From Planctomycetota bacterium (GTDB taxonomy: Bacteria > Planctomycetota > Phycisphaerae > WQYP01): DNA of 41,765 nt. The stretch spans positions 1 to 41,765 of the forward strand of contig JAJYDU010000004.1 of assembly GCA_021790475.1 (NCBI GenBank), read 5' to 3'. The position numbers were made by a program, and so were the translations under genes. Below the pieces are notes generated by a model. It saw only the letters and a list, made by a program, of their open reading frames with translations, was not told the DNA's origin and made no database searches. Shown piece after piece: positions 33,916 through 41,765 of the stretch (the first letter of the stretch is position 1; the number at the start of each line of letters is the position of its first letter).

Positions 33916-35517
33916 ATGACGAATATGGAACTATGGGCGCGTTACAAGCAGTATCTGTGTGAATGCCCGAAAATCGGCCTTACCCTGGACATCAGCCGGA
34001 TGAATTTCCCCGATGGGTTTATCGAGCAAATGATGCCCGCCATGCGCGAGGCCCTTGGCGCCATGGAGAAGCTCGAGGCGGGCGCGATCGCCAACCCCGA
34101 CGAAAACCGCATGGTGGGACATTACTGGTTGCGGAATTCCTCCAAGGCCCCCCGTCCCGACATCGATCGCGATATTTCTGAAACTCTCGCACAAATCAAG
34201 AGTTTCGCCAAGGACGTTCGGCGCGGCGGCGTGCGCGCGGCCAACGGCAAAAAATTCACCGATCTGCTGAGTATTGGAATCGGCGGTTCGGCGTTGGGAC
34301 CGCAATTCCTTTGCGACTCTCTGGGAACCGCGCGGGATCGCCTCCGCATCCATTTTTTTGACAATACCGATCCCGATGGAATGGACCGTATCCTGGCCAC
34401 CATCGGAAAAAATCTCGCCCGCACGCTTACCCTGGTCATCAGCAAATCCGGTGGAACCAAAGAGGCCCGCAACGGCATGCTGGTCGCCCAGGCGGCTTAC
34501 CGCGCCGCCGGTCTGGATTTCGCCCGCCAGGCGGTGGCCGTAACGGGCGTGGACAGTGAACTGGATCGCACCGCGCAAAGCGAGGGCTGGCTCAAACGCT
34601 TTGCCATGTGGGATTGGGTCGGAGGACGACAGAGTATCTTTTCCGCCGTTGGCTTGCTACCCGCCGCCATTCTGGGCGTCAATATTGACGCACTCCTCAA
34701 GGGCGCCCGCGACACCGACGCCATCACCCACCGGCCCGATGTCCGTAAGAACCCGGCCGCGCTGCTGGCTCTTATGTGGTATCACGCGGGCGGCGGCCAC
34801 GGCAAAAAAGACATGGTCGTGCTGCCTTACAAGGACCGCCTGGGATTGCTGGGGAAATACCTTCAGCAACTGGTTATGGAGTCGTTGGGAAAGGAAAAAG
34901 ACCTTACCGGAAAGGTGGTGCACCAGGGAATCGCCGTCTACGGAAATAAAGGTTCCACCGACCAGCACACCTACGTACAGCAGCTACGGGAAGGCGTAAA
35001 CAACTTTTTCGTAACGTTCATCGAAGTGCTCCAGGACTCGGCCCTGGCCAAAGAATCTTCGCCATCATCCCTCCTGGAAGTGGATCCGGGTGTGACCTGC
35101 GGCGATTATTTGAACGGTTTTTTCCAGGGAACCTGCAGGGCGCTGTACGAAAACGGCCGCGAAAGCATGACCCTCACCGTCGAAACGATCTCGCCCCGCG
35201 CCATCGGCGCGCTGATCGCTCTTTTTGAACGCGCGGTGGGTCTGTATGCGCAGCTGGTCAACCTCAATGCGTATCATCAACCGGGCGTTGAAGCGGGCAA
35301 GCAAGCCGCCGGCGATGTCATCGCCCTGCAAACCAAGGTTCTGGCCCACCTGAAATCCGGCGGCGCCGGCACGGCCGAACGGGTTGCCGCCGCTTGTGGC
35401 GCAGAACAAGAGGTGGAAACCGTGCTGCATATTTTGCGCCACCTGGCGGCGAACCCGGAACGCGGTGTTCAAGCCGAGCCGGCGGAAGCTCTGGTGGATA
35501 CCGTTTTCCATACTTAA
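33916..35517 (+). CDS. pgi: Glucose-6-phosphate isomerase
   Basis: 533 residues; AAAGGAG 7 bases before the ATG. The SIS-fold motifs of phosphoglucose isomerase are clear: [11 protein letters not shown] near 115, [10 protein letters not shown] (phosphate loop) near 175, and [10 protein letters not shown] near 345, with the catalytic His in the C-terminal third. It interconverts glucose-6-phosphate and fructose-6-phosphate in the cytoplasm. It is convergent with a PfkB-type sugar kinase gene on the opposite strand. Confidence 0.95.
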   Translation: MTNMELWARYKQYLCECPKIGLTLDISRMNFPDGFIEQMMPAMREALGAMEKLEAGAIANPDENRMVGHYWLRNSSKAPRPDIDRDISETLAQIKSFAKDVRRGGVRAANGKKFTDLLSIGIGGSALGPQFLCDSLGTARDRLRIHFFDNTDPDGMDRILATIGKNLARTLTLVISKSGGTKEARNGMLVAQAAYRAAGLDFARQAVAVTGVDSELDRTAQSEGWLKRFAMWDWVGGRQSIFSAVGLLPAAILGVNIDALLKGARDTDAITHRPDVRKNPAALLALMWYHAGGGHGKKDMVVLPYKDRLGLLGKYLQQLVMESLGKEKDLTGKVVHQGIAVYGNKGSTDQHTYVQQLREGVNNFFVTFIEVLQDSALAKESSPSSLLEVDPGVTCGDYLNGFFQGTCRALYENGRESMTLTVETISPRAIGALIALFERAVGLYAQLVNLNAYHQPGVEAGKQAAGDVIALQTKVLAHLKSGGAGTAERVAAACGAEQEVETVLHILRHLAANPERGVQAEPAEALVDTVFHT

Positions 35518-35576
35518 GAATCTATCTCCAATTGGATGTATAGACCTCCCCGGAATTGGCCGTCCGGCGCCTTTGG

Positions 35577-36473
35577 TTAGAACCGCTCCATCCATTCTTT
35601 CGGTAACTGCGGCGTGGCTCCGACGCAGGTGCAGACAAAGGCGCCCACCCGGGCGGCGTATTGATGCACCTGGGAAATGGCATGGCCCCGGAGCAAACCC
35701 ACTGCCAGAGCGGCCGCGAACGCATCGCCGGCGCCCACGGTGTCAACCACGCGAACGGCCTGGCCGGGAATTTCATCAATGTCGTCGGGGCTGTAAAGCA
35801 CGCTGCCTTTTTCTCCCCGCGTGCGGGCGATCAGGCGCAGTGGATATCGCTTAAACAGTTGCCGCGCGATCTCCTGGGGATTCCCCGTCAGCCCCAGCAA
35901 CTTCGCTACAACGGGCAGTTCTTCATCGTTGAGTTTGAAGATATTGCTTTGGGTCAGGGTGCGGTCGATAATCGCGGCGTCGTAATAGTGCTGGCGAAGA
36001 TTGATGTCGAAGATGCGCAAGCAGCGGGGGGACGTTGCGGAGAGCAGGCGCTGAATGGCGTCGCGCGAGACGGACGAGCGCTGCGCCAGCGTGCCGACGC
36101 ACAAGGCGTCGGCGGAGGCGGCCAGCGCCGCCAGATCGTCGTTGGCGAGCATGAAATCCCAGGCGGCATTTTCATGGATGATGTACTGGGCCTGGCCGCG
36201 TGCGTCCAGTGTGATGCTGACCGTGCCGGTGGGATGATCGGCGTCCATGTCGATGTATGTCCGCTCCAGTTGCATGGCCGCGAGCCGATGGAATATTTCC
36301 CGTCCGAGGGAATCCTTGCCGATGCGACTGATCACGACGCCCCGCGCGCCCAGGGCGGCGGCGCAACTGGCAAAGTTTGCCGGCGCCCCGCCCAACTGCT
36401 TCCCGTTCGGCAGAAGATCCCAGAGAATTTCACCCAGCCCTACGACAATCGGCCGTTCGCTGCGCTTGTTCAT
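35577..36473 (-). CDS. PfkB-family carbohydrate kinase (fructokinase-like)
   Basis: 298 residues from the ATG at 36473; the frame extends upstream to 36569 but without a plausible start. G-E-I-L-W-D-L-L-P-N-G and G-G-A-P-A-N-F-A are the N-terminal sugar-binding signature of fructokinases, and D-T-V-G-A-G-D-A-F carries the anion hole and catalytic Asp. L-N-D-E-E-L lies at the usual mid-domain site. It phosphorylates a ketose, most likely fructose, with ATP, giving the substrate handled by the convergent pgi product. Confidence 0.9.
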   Translation of the reverse strand: MNKRSERPIVVGLGEILWDLLPNGKQLGGAPANFASCAAALGARGVVISRIGKDSLGREIFHRLAAMQLERTYIDMDADHPTGTVSITLDARGQAQYIIHENAAWDFMLANDDLAALAASADALCVGTLAQRSSVSRDAIQRLLSATSPRCLRIFDINLRQHYYDAAIIDRTLTQSNIFKLNDEELPVVAKLLGLTGNPQEIARQLFKRYPLRLIARTRGEKGSVLYSPDDIDEIPGQAVRVVDTVGAGDAFAAALAVGLLRGHAISQVHQYAARVGAFVCTCVGATPQLPKEWMERF

Positions 36474-36573
36474 GGGTTGTTTCCATAGGTTATTTAGTAT
36501 ACGATGAGCCGTCGGAAGTAAGACAGAAATTATATATTTTCTGGCGCGGATCAGGCTTGCGGTGAGCATCCAA

Positions 36574-37074
36574 TTATTGGAATTGACGAAAATGCGCCGG
36601 CTGGAGCAGAAAAAGCAGCGTCCCGTGTCCTGTTTTCGTATCCAATTCCACGGCGGCGACAGCGCCTTTTTTCATTTCGCAATTGCCGGTGCGACCGAAG
36701 CATAATTGACCGATCCAGGAACTGAGAATCGGTTCGTGGCCGACGGCGATCGCTCCGCGTATTTTCCCGTCCATTTCCCGCAGGCGGACCAGCAGGGCAA
36801 GGATATCCCCCGGCGGCGCCAGGCTGGGTTCAAGCTTGAGAGCCAGGGCGGTTTTATCGCGGCCTTCCAGCTCTTCGGCGAGAATCTCGGCGGTTTGTTT
36901 CGCCCGGACCAGCGGCGAGGCGAGAATCCAATCGATTTCCGGATCAAGAGCGGCCAGGCCGCGGGCAGCGCGGCGGAATTTGCGCACGCCTTCCGGCGCC
37001 AGGGGACGGAGGGCATCGGAAATATTGGGTGTGGCGGCGACGGCGATGGCATGCCGGCAAAGGTAAAATTTCAT
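36574..37074 (-). CDS. sixA: SixA-like phosphohistidine phosphatase
   Basis: 166 residues, the length of SixA. It opens with M-K-F-Y-L-C-R-H-A-I-A, the catalytic RHG-type motif of histidine phosphatases (R-H with the phosphate-accepting His), continues with L-A-S-P-L-V-R-A-K-Q-T-A-E (phosphate-binding Arg) and has V-G-H-E-P near 115 with the second His. SixA removes phosphate from histidines of phosphotransfer proteins; relatives act on the nitrogen PTS. The gene is 26 bases downstream of an SDR gene on the same strand. Confidence 0.85.
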   Translation of the reverse strand: MKFYLCRHAIAVAATPNISDALRPLAPEGVRKFRRAARGLAALDPEIDWILASPLVRAKQTAEILAEELEGRDKTALALKLEPSLAPPGDILALLVRLREMDGKIRGAIAVGHEPILSSWIGQLCFGRTGNCEMKKGAVAAVELDTKTGHGTLLFLLQPAHFRQFQ

Positions 37075-37100
37075 CGGAGTTCCCCGCGGTTATTCCACCG

Positions 37101-37874
37101 CTACACGCGACGGTGAATGAAAATAGTTTCTCCGGAAGCGCACCACAAGTCGCCGTCGATGGCGGCGATGGCGGCCTGGGCGACATCATCGGGCTGAAGG
37201 ATGGCTTGTGCGGAGACCTTCGGTGCGATCGGCAGCGAACGGAACATGGATGTTTCCACCGCGGCCGGAGCGATACAGACGGCGCGCACGCCGGAGTCGC
37301 GTCCTTCCCGGGCCGCGGCCAGGGTTAGAAGGTTTAAGGCCGCTTTGGCCGCTCCGTATGCACCCAGGCCGGGGAATGGATTGCGCGAAGCTTCGCTGGA
37401 AATATTGACAATGACGCCGCCGCTGGCCGGCCCCCGGTGGGCGGGGTCATTTCCCGGCGTGGTCTGCGTGCATTGATTATGCTGGCGAAGGAATACCGGC
37501 CAGACGGCGCGGGTGGTATAAAAAGTCGCGGAAAGATTGGTGTCCAGGATTTGCCGCCATTGGGCGGGCGTAGTATCGGCCAGGGAGATCATCGGCGCCA
37601 GGCCCGCCACGTTCAAGAGCGCGTCGATACGTTCCTTCCACGCGCGCGCTTGTTCGATAAGATCGCCGGCCCGGTCGGGATCGCTCACATCCGCCGGTAT
37701 GCAGAGAACTTCGGTGCCGTTGCGGCGAAGCTCTTCGGCCAGGCGATGCAGGGCTTCGGCGCCGCGGGCGTTTAACGCCAGCGCCCAACCCCGCGCCGCC
37801 AGCCGGCGCGCCAAGGCGGCGCCGATGCCGCCGGTGGCTCCTGTAATTACCGCGACTTTTTTGCTATCGGTCAT
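37101..37874 (-). CDS. Short-chain dehydrogenase/reductase
   Basis: 257 residues from the ATG at 37874, which overlaps the end of pssA; the frame open to 37997 lies inside pssA and is unlikely. T-G-A-T-G-G-I-G-A is the cofactor loop, L-N-V-A-G the structural N-x-A-G, and the catalytic set is S (I-S-S-E-A-S), Y-G-A-A-K (Tyr, Lys) and an upstream Asn. The substrate is unknown. The T-Q-T-T-P-G-N-D-P insert before the catalytic serine is somewhat longer than usual. Confidence 0.85.
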   Translation of the reverse strand: MTDSKKVAVITGATGGIGAALARRLAARGWALALNARGAEALHRLAEELRRNGTEVLCIPADVSDPDRAGDLIEQARAWKERIDALLNVAGLAPMISLADTTPAQWRQILDTNLSATFYTTRAVWPVFLRQHNQCTQTTPGNDPAHRGPASGGVIVNISSEASRNPFPGLGAYGAAKAALNLLTLAAAREGRDSGVRAVCIAPAAVETSMFRSLPIAPKVSAQAILQPDDVAQAAIAAIDGDLWCASGETIFIHRRV

Positions 37875-38832
37875 ACGCCTGGGTTTCAAACGACGTGCAC
37901 GTGGTCCGCTCGCCGGCGCGATCCGCGCCGTTTCGCTGGAGCAGTTTCCGCCACAACGCGCGGGCGGGCGGGAAAAATGCGTATATGTAAATTCCAAGCA
38001 GAACGGTAAGCTGCGGCTGCCAGAGCACCAGCAATCCCACGAGGACGGCGCGGACCACGTAGGAAAAAGGGCGGCGCCCGCGCAGGTACTGGTTGATCAG
38101 ATGCCCGTAACTGATCCGGCTGACCATCAGAATCGCCGTCAGCAGTAAAATGATCGGCATGGCGTATGGGAATATCCTGGCCACAATCACCCCGATGACG
38201 GGCGGAACATGGAACGGCAGGATATGCGGCGAACCAGGCTGGAGCGCTTCAAAAAAAATTACGCTCGCGGCGATCACTCCGGCGGCGCCGGGCGTGGGCA
38301 AACCCCGGAAGGCCATGTGCTCTTCAATGGCGCGCCGGTTGAGAGTGTTGAATCGCGCCAGCCGCAGCGCCGTGCACGCCACGTAAATCGCGGCGATGAT
38401 CCAGAAAAATCGGCCGAGCATGCTTTGGCCCAGCGGGCCGACAATCTCCAGCGGTCCGGCGGCGCCGTGCGAAAGCAGACTGGAAACCATTTTCAGACAC
38501 AGAAACGCCGGGACAATGCCAAAGCTGACCATGTCGGCCAGAGAGTCAAGTTCGGCGCCAAAATTGCTGGTGGCGCGGGCCAGCCGGGCTATGCCGCCGT
38601 CGAGCACGTCAAAGAACATCGCCGCAAAAATCAGGTAACCGGCCACCGCATATTTTTCGCTAACTACCCCGTTCACATGCGGCACGACGCCGGCGGCGTA
38701 GCCAAGAGCGGCGAAACCGCATAAAAGGTTGCCCAGTGTCAGCAGCGTCGGCAGAACGGAAATGCGCTTGCGCAATCGTCCCGCAGGCCGCAACGGCGGC
38801 TCGCGCAGCCAACGAAGTTCACGATACCGCAT
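37864..38832 (-). CDS. pssA: CDP-diacylglycerol-serine O-phosphatidyltransferase
   Basis: 322 residues from the ATG at 38832 (GAGG upstream). The CDP-alcohol phosphatidyltransferase signature is complete: D-G-G-I-A-R, eight residues, G-x3-D-x3-D (near residue 80). About seven to eight hydrophobic helices surround it, with an N-terminal L-P-T-L-L-T-L-G-N-L segment typical of PssA. It makes phosphatidylserine, the precursor of phosphatidylethanolamine, in the inner membrane. The usual neighbour psd is not within the window. Confidence 0.88.
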   Translation of the reverse strand: MRYRELRWLREPPLRPAGRLRKRISVLPTLLTLGNLLCGFAALGYAAGVVPHVNGVVSEKYAVAGYLIFAAMFFDVLDGGIARLARATSNFGAELDSLADMVSFGIVPAFLCLKMVSSLLSHGAAGPLEIVGPLGQSMLGRFFWIIAAIYVACTALRLARFNTLNRRAIEEHMAFRGLPTPGAAGVIAASVIFFEALQPGSPHILPFHVPPVIGVIVARIFPYAMPIILLLTAILMVSRISYGHLINQYLRGRRPFSYVVRAVLVGLLVLWQPQLTVLLGIYIYAFFPPARALWRKLLQRNGADRAGERTTCTSFETQAYDR

Positions 38833-39389
38833 ATCGCCTCGGCGGCAAGACCCTTTTCCGCACACATCGTGCGATTATATCCGTAACCATATCATAACCG
38901 TCGCCGCCGCCGCATTGCCAGCATACCCCTGGGGTGTGCCGATACTTTTTGGCAAGCTCATGAAAATGGTGAAATCCCTGATACCTTGATACAAAAGTGT
39001 GCAGGCCGGCGATAATCCCGGCGGGATAAACCCGCTGGCTCGCCGGAGAGGCGATGGAAATTGCCCGTGGCATCCAGATGTTAATCTTGTGATATGCGCC
39101 TGGCGCTGGGGGGCGAGTGCGACAAAATTAAATAATGGGCTGGCGGAAAATAACGCGAAGGAGTGCCGATCATGCCGAAAAACTCGACGCATTGCCGCGT
39201 GGACACTTTACCCCGGATATTTCATCAGTTTTTAAAATAGCGAACGGCCGCCGCTTCGAGCATCCGGCCTGCAGCCCACAGAGCCATTTTGGCACGCGGC
39301 GCGCACAGTTTCCCCGCCACCCCCCATTTCCTTTACCTATACGTCTATTCCATCGGCCAGTCCTTTCTTTTCCGCGGGAGTTTGGCGGT
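38833..39389. other. Gene-free region with dispersed repeat copy 2
   Basis: No convincing full gene. It holds the second copy of the 205-base repeat (38998-39201). After its ATG at 39172 (ribosome-binding site AAGGAG) the frame ends after 22 codons. The rest, 39230-39389, is unassigned. Confidence 0.45.
38998..39201 (+). repeat. 205-bp dispersed repeat, copy 2
   Basis: Inverted relative to 27545-27749. The stem of loop ATAAA is kept despite a G-to-A-type change that leaves a G-U pair (CCGGCGGG with CCCGCTGG), and the AAGGAG, ATG and the first nine codons are unchanged. The copies are most alike at both edges and in the stem, and least alike in the middle. Confidence 0.8.
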
Positions 39390-39677
39390 TTACCCGCTCC
39401 TTTTTGGAACGGTCGCCACCGGGGGCGTCGGCAGGGGTAGTTCTTGTAATCGCCGGCAGACCAGGCGGAATAATTCTTGAAAGGGATAGCCGCTGGACAA
39501 ATGCGGCGCCAGCCGTCGCACGCTGGTCGCGACTACCGCCCCGATCTTGAACAACTTGCACCGAATCGTATCCGCTTGTGCCGCGGCCAACTCTGTGCCG
39601 ACCAGCGCCATCCGGCGGACATAATCGACAAGTACATACGCCAACGCGCTAAGCAACAGCGTCCTGCAAATTGGGGC
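39390..39677 (-). pseudogene. C-terminal remnant of an IS1380-type transposase
   Basis: About 96 codons read L-L-L-S-A-L-A-Y-V-L-V, then R-R-M-A-L-V-G-T-E-L-A, then T-I-R-C-K-L-F-K-I-G-A-V-V, closely matching the end of IS1380/IS4-like transposases (A-Y-V-L, G-T-E-L-A-x-A-Q, T-I-R-x-K-L-L-K-I-G-A). The catalytic DDE part is missing. The frame runs on into the tRNA-Leu 3' end, so the fragment abuts the tRNA within a few bases. Confidence 0.7.
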
Positions 39678-39680
39678 GTT

Positions 39681-39762
39681 TGCTCGGGACAGGAATCGAA
39701 CCTGCACTCCTTTCGGAACCGGAACCTAAATCCGGCGCGTCTGCCAGTTCCGCCACCCGAGC
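39681..39762 (-). tRNA. tRNA-Leu (anticodon UAG)
   Basis: 82 bases. The acceptor stem GCTCGGG/CCCGAGC, a D arm with GGCGGAACTGGCAGAC, the anticodon stem CCGGA/TCCGG with loop TTTAGGT giving anticodon UAG, a long variable arm with stem TTCC/GGAG, and the T arm with GGTTCGATTCC are all present. Discriminator base A; the CCA end is not encoded. It lies downstream of the ferredoxin gene on the same strand. Confidence 0.96.
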
Positions 39763-39778
39763 TTTCGCTGGTGAAGTA

Positions 39779-40039
39779 TCACTTTTTATAATGTTCGCCG
39801 TTGATGGCTATGTATTTCTTCCATTCCTCGGGAACATCGTCTTCCGGGAAAATAGCCTTGACCGGGCACTCATCCACACACAAACCGCAGTCAATACAGG
39901 TGTCCGGGTCAATATACAGTTGCACCGCGACCGTGAAATCGGATTCGTCTTTACGCGGATGGATACAATCGACCGGGCAGACGGTTACACAGGACGTATC
40001 CTTTGTGCCAATGCACGGTTCGGTGATCACATGGGGCAT
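39779..40039 (-). CDS. 7Fe/8Fe-type ferredoxin
   Basis: 86 residues from the ATG at 40039, fixed by AAGGAG 11 bases upstream; the frame open to 40180 is unlikely as coding. The first cluster site reads C-I-G-T-K-D-T-S-C-V-T-V-C-P-V-D-C, where the second cysteine of a standard C-x2-C site is Thr, as in ferredoxins that bind a [3Fe-4S] cluster. The second is C-I-D-C-G-L-C-V-D-E-C-P, a normal [4Fe-4S] site. The C-terminal E-E-W-K-K-Y-I-A-I-N matches Thermus- and Bacillus-type ferredoxins. It is a soluble one-electron carrier; the partner enzymes are not in the window. Confidence 0.93.
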   Translation of the reverse strand: MPHVITEPCIGTKDTSCVTVCPVDCIHPRKDESDFTVAVQLYIDPDTCIDCGLCVDECPVKAIFPEDDVPEEWKKYIAINGEHYKK

Positions 40040-40310
40040 GGAAACCAACTCCTTGCAGGCTTCGGGCCATGGGTATCGCGCCATGCGCCCCCGGCCGTCG
40101 CCAACGCTATCCATGCCATTGTAGAATAATCGACTCGCGCGGCAAGTGATTCGGTCCATACGTGCCCGGGCGCGGTGCATGACAACTTAAGCTTGTTTAT
40201 ACTCGGCGGCCATATTGGCAAATGTGGCGGGGGTTATTATCGACCACCGATTATACGGATTACTCGGATGAACCGAAGTTCCTTCCGGGTTGTCCGTGGT
40301 TCGTGGGGGT

Positions 40311-40432
40311 GTGGCCATATTTTTTGGCAAAGTTGGTTCCAGCCGCCTCGTTAGCCGAAAAAAGGAATTATCTTCATAGAGGTGAACACCGTGTTAAGCC
40401 GGTTTTTGCCCTGTTGCCAAAAAAACGGCCAC
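40311..40432 (+). repeat. 121-bp palindromic-ended repeat, copy 2
   Basis: Termini GTGGCCATATTTTTTGGCAA and TTGCCAAAAAAACGGCCAC form imperfect inverted repeats. The order and orientation match copy 1 at 23762-23882. Confidence 0.8.
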
Positions 40433-40527
40433 GCCCGTTCGTGGTGATTATTGCGGCAATTCAGGTTTATTCGTACGCTCTTGGCACTCTTGGATTCTTG
40501 GCGGTTTCCCTTAAAACCATGGCGGCC

Positions 40528-40560
40528 GGGAAGGCCTGCCAGTCGCAGGCAGGCCTTCCC
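40528..40560 (-). terminator. Strong hairpin after the proline-rich gene
   Basis: GGGAAGGCCTGCC and GGCAGGCCTTCCC pair over 13 bases with a 7-base loop, 9 bases past the stop of the minus-strand gene; a modest TTTTAA follows on that strand. It is likely the transcript end, though the same palindrome type also occurs as dispersed repeats. Confidence 0.55.
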
Positions 40561-40568
40561 GCCGGGCG

Positions 40569-41054
40569 TTAGCGACGATCGAACCGCCCGCCAAACCGGG
40601 GGCCAAATCGGTGACCGAAGAAAAATCCAAGACGGAATCCGCCGTATCCGGGGTAGAACGGATGGTAAAACGGATGCCACGGCCGATATATCGGTGCGTA
40701 GCAAGGCGGCGCGTAATAAACGGGCGGCGGGCAATAAACCGGCGGCGCGTAATAAACCGGCGGAGGTGTATACACCGGCTGCGGTGTGTACACGGCCGGC
40801 TGCGGGGGTGGAATATAAGCCGGCTGTGGGGGAACGTAATTGTAAAGCACCGGTGGAGGAACATAGACCGGCGGCGTGTATACAACCGGTGGCGGACAAT
40901 ACACCGGCCCGCCGATGGAAATTCCAAATCCAATGCCGACCTGCGCCTGTGCGGGTGCTGCCGCCATCAAAGCGCCCGCCGTTGCAACTACGGTAAGCAT
41001 CTTCCAACCAGCCCCTCTCCCGGAGATCATTCTCTGAAGCATGTCGGGGATCAT
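40569..41054 (-). CDS. Secreted proline/tyrosine-rich repeat protein
   Basis: 161 residues; AAAGGAG 8 bases before the ATG. A Sec-type signal (K-M-L-T-V-V-A-T-A-G-A-L-M-A-A) ends A-Q-A near residue 37. The mature part is built of short repeats of the P-P-P-V-Y and Y-x-P-P type with scattered cysteines, followed by a Phe/Gly/Arg-rich tail (F-F-F-G-H-R-F-G-P-R-F). Such sequences occur in planctomycete cell-envelope or matrix proteins, but no domain or function is known. The DNA is correspondingly repetitive. Confidence 0.75.
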   Translation of the reverse strand: MIPDMLQRMISGRGAGWKMLTVVATAGALMAAAPAQAQVGIGFGISIGGPVYCPPPVVYTPPVYVPPPVLYNYVPPQPAYIPPPQPAVYTPQPVYTPPPVYYAPPVYCPPPVYYAPPCYAPIYRPWHPFYHPFYPGYGGFRLGFFFGHRFGPRFGGRFDRR

Positions 41055-41409
41055 GGTACCGCTCCTTTCTCAACACGGTTCGCCGCCTGGCGGCGGCCTT
41101 TGTTTATTCCAGCGGGTTCCAAGCCCATCGCTTGCGTCTGTGTAACCCGCTAATTGGTTATACGCATAATATCACATTTGGTTGCACAAAAAATATTTTT
41201 CATCTCTGATTACATTTTACACAAGGAAACTATTTTGTCAAGTGGCCTTAATTTCTTCGTCAACTATTACGCTTATACGAATATTATTTGCTTGTTCCAT
41301 GATGATTATACGTTGTCGTTCGGTAATCCGGTGCGCCAGTCGTCCGCACGCCGGTACGCACAGTCGCAGGTTGGTTCTTTTCTTTTACCGAATTGTTTAT
41401 CATGTGGTC
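41055..41409. promoter_or_regulatory. AT-rich divergent intergenic region
   Basis: 355 bases between two divergent starts; 41150-41300 is strongly AT-rich, in contrast to both flanks, and probably holds promoters for both genes. A short palindrome GCCGCCTGGCGGC (41084-41096) lies in the leader of the proline-rich gene. I cannot place promoter boxes with confidence. Confidence 0.4.
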
Positions 41410-41765
41410 ATGAAGAGATTGACGGGTTCACTTTCGTTGCACAGGCGGTTCCTGCTGCCGGTCACGATGGGCGGCTTTCTGCTGTTGGCGCTGGGGGCGT
41501 CCTGGGGCGTGGAAATGGTCCAGAACCAAACATCACCCTTGCGGGCCGTGACATTTGGGCCAGCCTTGTCATTGAGTCCGAGAAACATTCCTACCGCCGG
41601 TGCGCCCGCCGGGCGCGTATTGGCCCAGAAAGCGCTTTCGGTACATGTCCAGGGGCATCGGCGGATGATCGTTTATTTCCTGCGGCCCCTTGCCGCCAAT
41701 TCCAAAAACGCTTCGGTCCAACAAGCATCGTTGCGGCTTTATGACAAGCTGGTGCAGGGGGATGG
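41410..41765 (+). CDS. N-terminus of an exported hypothetical protein (cut by window end)
   Basis: An ATG at 41410 opens a frame with no stop to the window end (118 codons). K-R-L-x12-R-R-F-L-L-P-V-T-M-G-G-F-L-L-L-A-L-G-A-S-W-G is a signal peptide or anchor. The following part has V-L-A-Q-K-A-L-S-V-H-V-Q-G-H and A-S-V-Q-Q-A-S-L-R-L-Y-D-K, helical and without a recognised family. The ribosome-binding site is weak. A different frame starting at 41154 is open across this stretch but begins in AT-rich intergenic DNA and reads as low-quality protein. Confidence 0.5.
   Translation, partial: MKRLTGSLSLHRRFLLPVTMGGFLLLALGASWGVEMVQNQTSPLRAVTFGPALSLSPRNIPTAGAPAGRVLAQKALSVHVQGHRRMIVYFLRPLAANSKNASVQQASLRLYDKLVQGD

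Larger units (their letters stand above)
40040..40568. other. Gene-free region with a palindromic-ended repeat
   Basis: No convincing gene. It contains the second copy of the 121-base repeat (40311-40432). Phrases ACGGATTACTCGGATGAAC (40255-40273) and TTGGATTCTTGGCGGT (40490-40505) resemble the non-coding sequence next to copy 1 near 24270 and 24410. Confidence 0.5.

Noticed and set aside
38998-39201. Known riboswitch class (cyclic-di-GMP, glycine or similar) in the 205-bp repeat
   Set aside because: The conserved bases of those aptamers as I know them are not present; only a nested stem and a ribosome-binding site can be supported.
39207-39680. Complete IS1380-type insertion sequence beside the tRNA
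   Set aside because: Only the transposase C-terminus is present; no DDE domain and no terminal inverted repeats were found.
41154-41744. 196-codon open frame starting in the AT-rich region
   Set aside because: It begins in likely promoter DNA and reads as unlikely protein; the overlapping frame from 41410 has a clear signal peptide and stays open to the window end.

Overview
The window looks like a chromosomal stretch of a GC-rich, Gram-negative bacterium, most likely a planctomycete of the Phycisphaerae type. This is inferred from the style of the tyrosine recombinase, an SNF2/SWIM helicase paired with a coiled-coil gene, a Tat-type lipoprotein GH3 enzyme, and a landscape rich in dispersed palindromic repeats. 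No rRNA is present to confirm it.

Layout. 1-2765: the 3' end of an RHS/YD-repeat gene, a small AT-richer membrane-protein gene (possible immunity partner) and a Sel1-repeat protein whose 3' end is overwritten by a 152-bp element with 16-bp terminal inverted repeats. 2870-10757: an integrative element of about 7.9 kb inserted into the 3' end of accC. It carries a tyrosine integrase, an excisionase-like HTH protein, an SF3/AAA-like replication ATPase, a CHC2/Toprim primase, a TubC-N-like protein, a second HTH protein and small zinc-finger and membrane proteins. There are no capsid or conjugation genes. Its integrase gene appears to be split by its own attachment core: the 5' 425 codons sit at the right end and the last 65 codons, in the same frame, are stranded at the left end.

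10734-13746 (minus strand): pepP-like peptidase, accB and accC, the start of fatty-acid synthesis. 13963-19638: a sugar locus, with a sugar-phosphate isomerase/epimerase divergent from a ribose-type ABC importer (binding lipoprotein, double ATPase, permease), followed by an O-methyltransferase. 19831-23583 (minus): coiled-coil protein and SNF2/SWIM helicase. 24708-27395: a GH3 beta-glucosidase/xylosidase-like lipoprotein that lacks the expected nucleophile. 28771-32602 (minus): a polyol/sugar operon coding for a fused isomerase-epimerase and two zinc alcohol dehydrogenases. 32826-33872: a decayed secreted glycosidase gene. 33916-38832: pgi, then on the minus strand a PfkB sugar kinase, sixA-like phosphatase, SDR oxidoreductase and pssA. 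39390-41765: IS1380-type transposase remnant, tRNA-Leu(UAG), a ferredoxin, a proline-rich secreted protein and the start of a further exported protein that runs off the end.

Taken together, the chromosomal genes suit a heterotroph that imports and isomerises plant- or alga-derived sugars and feeds them to glycolysis. The spaces between genes hold at least three families of short repeats, each present in two or more copies within these 42 kb.
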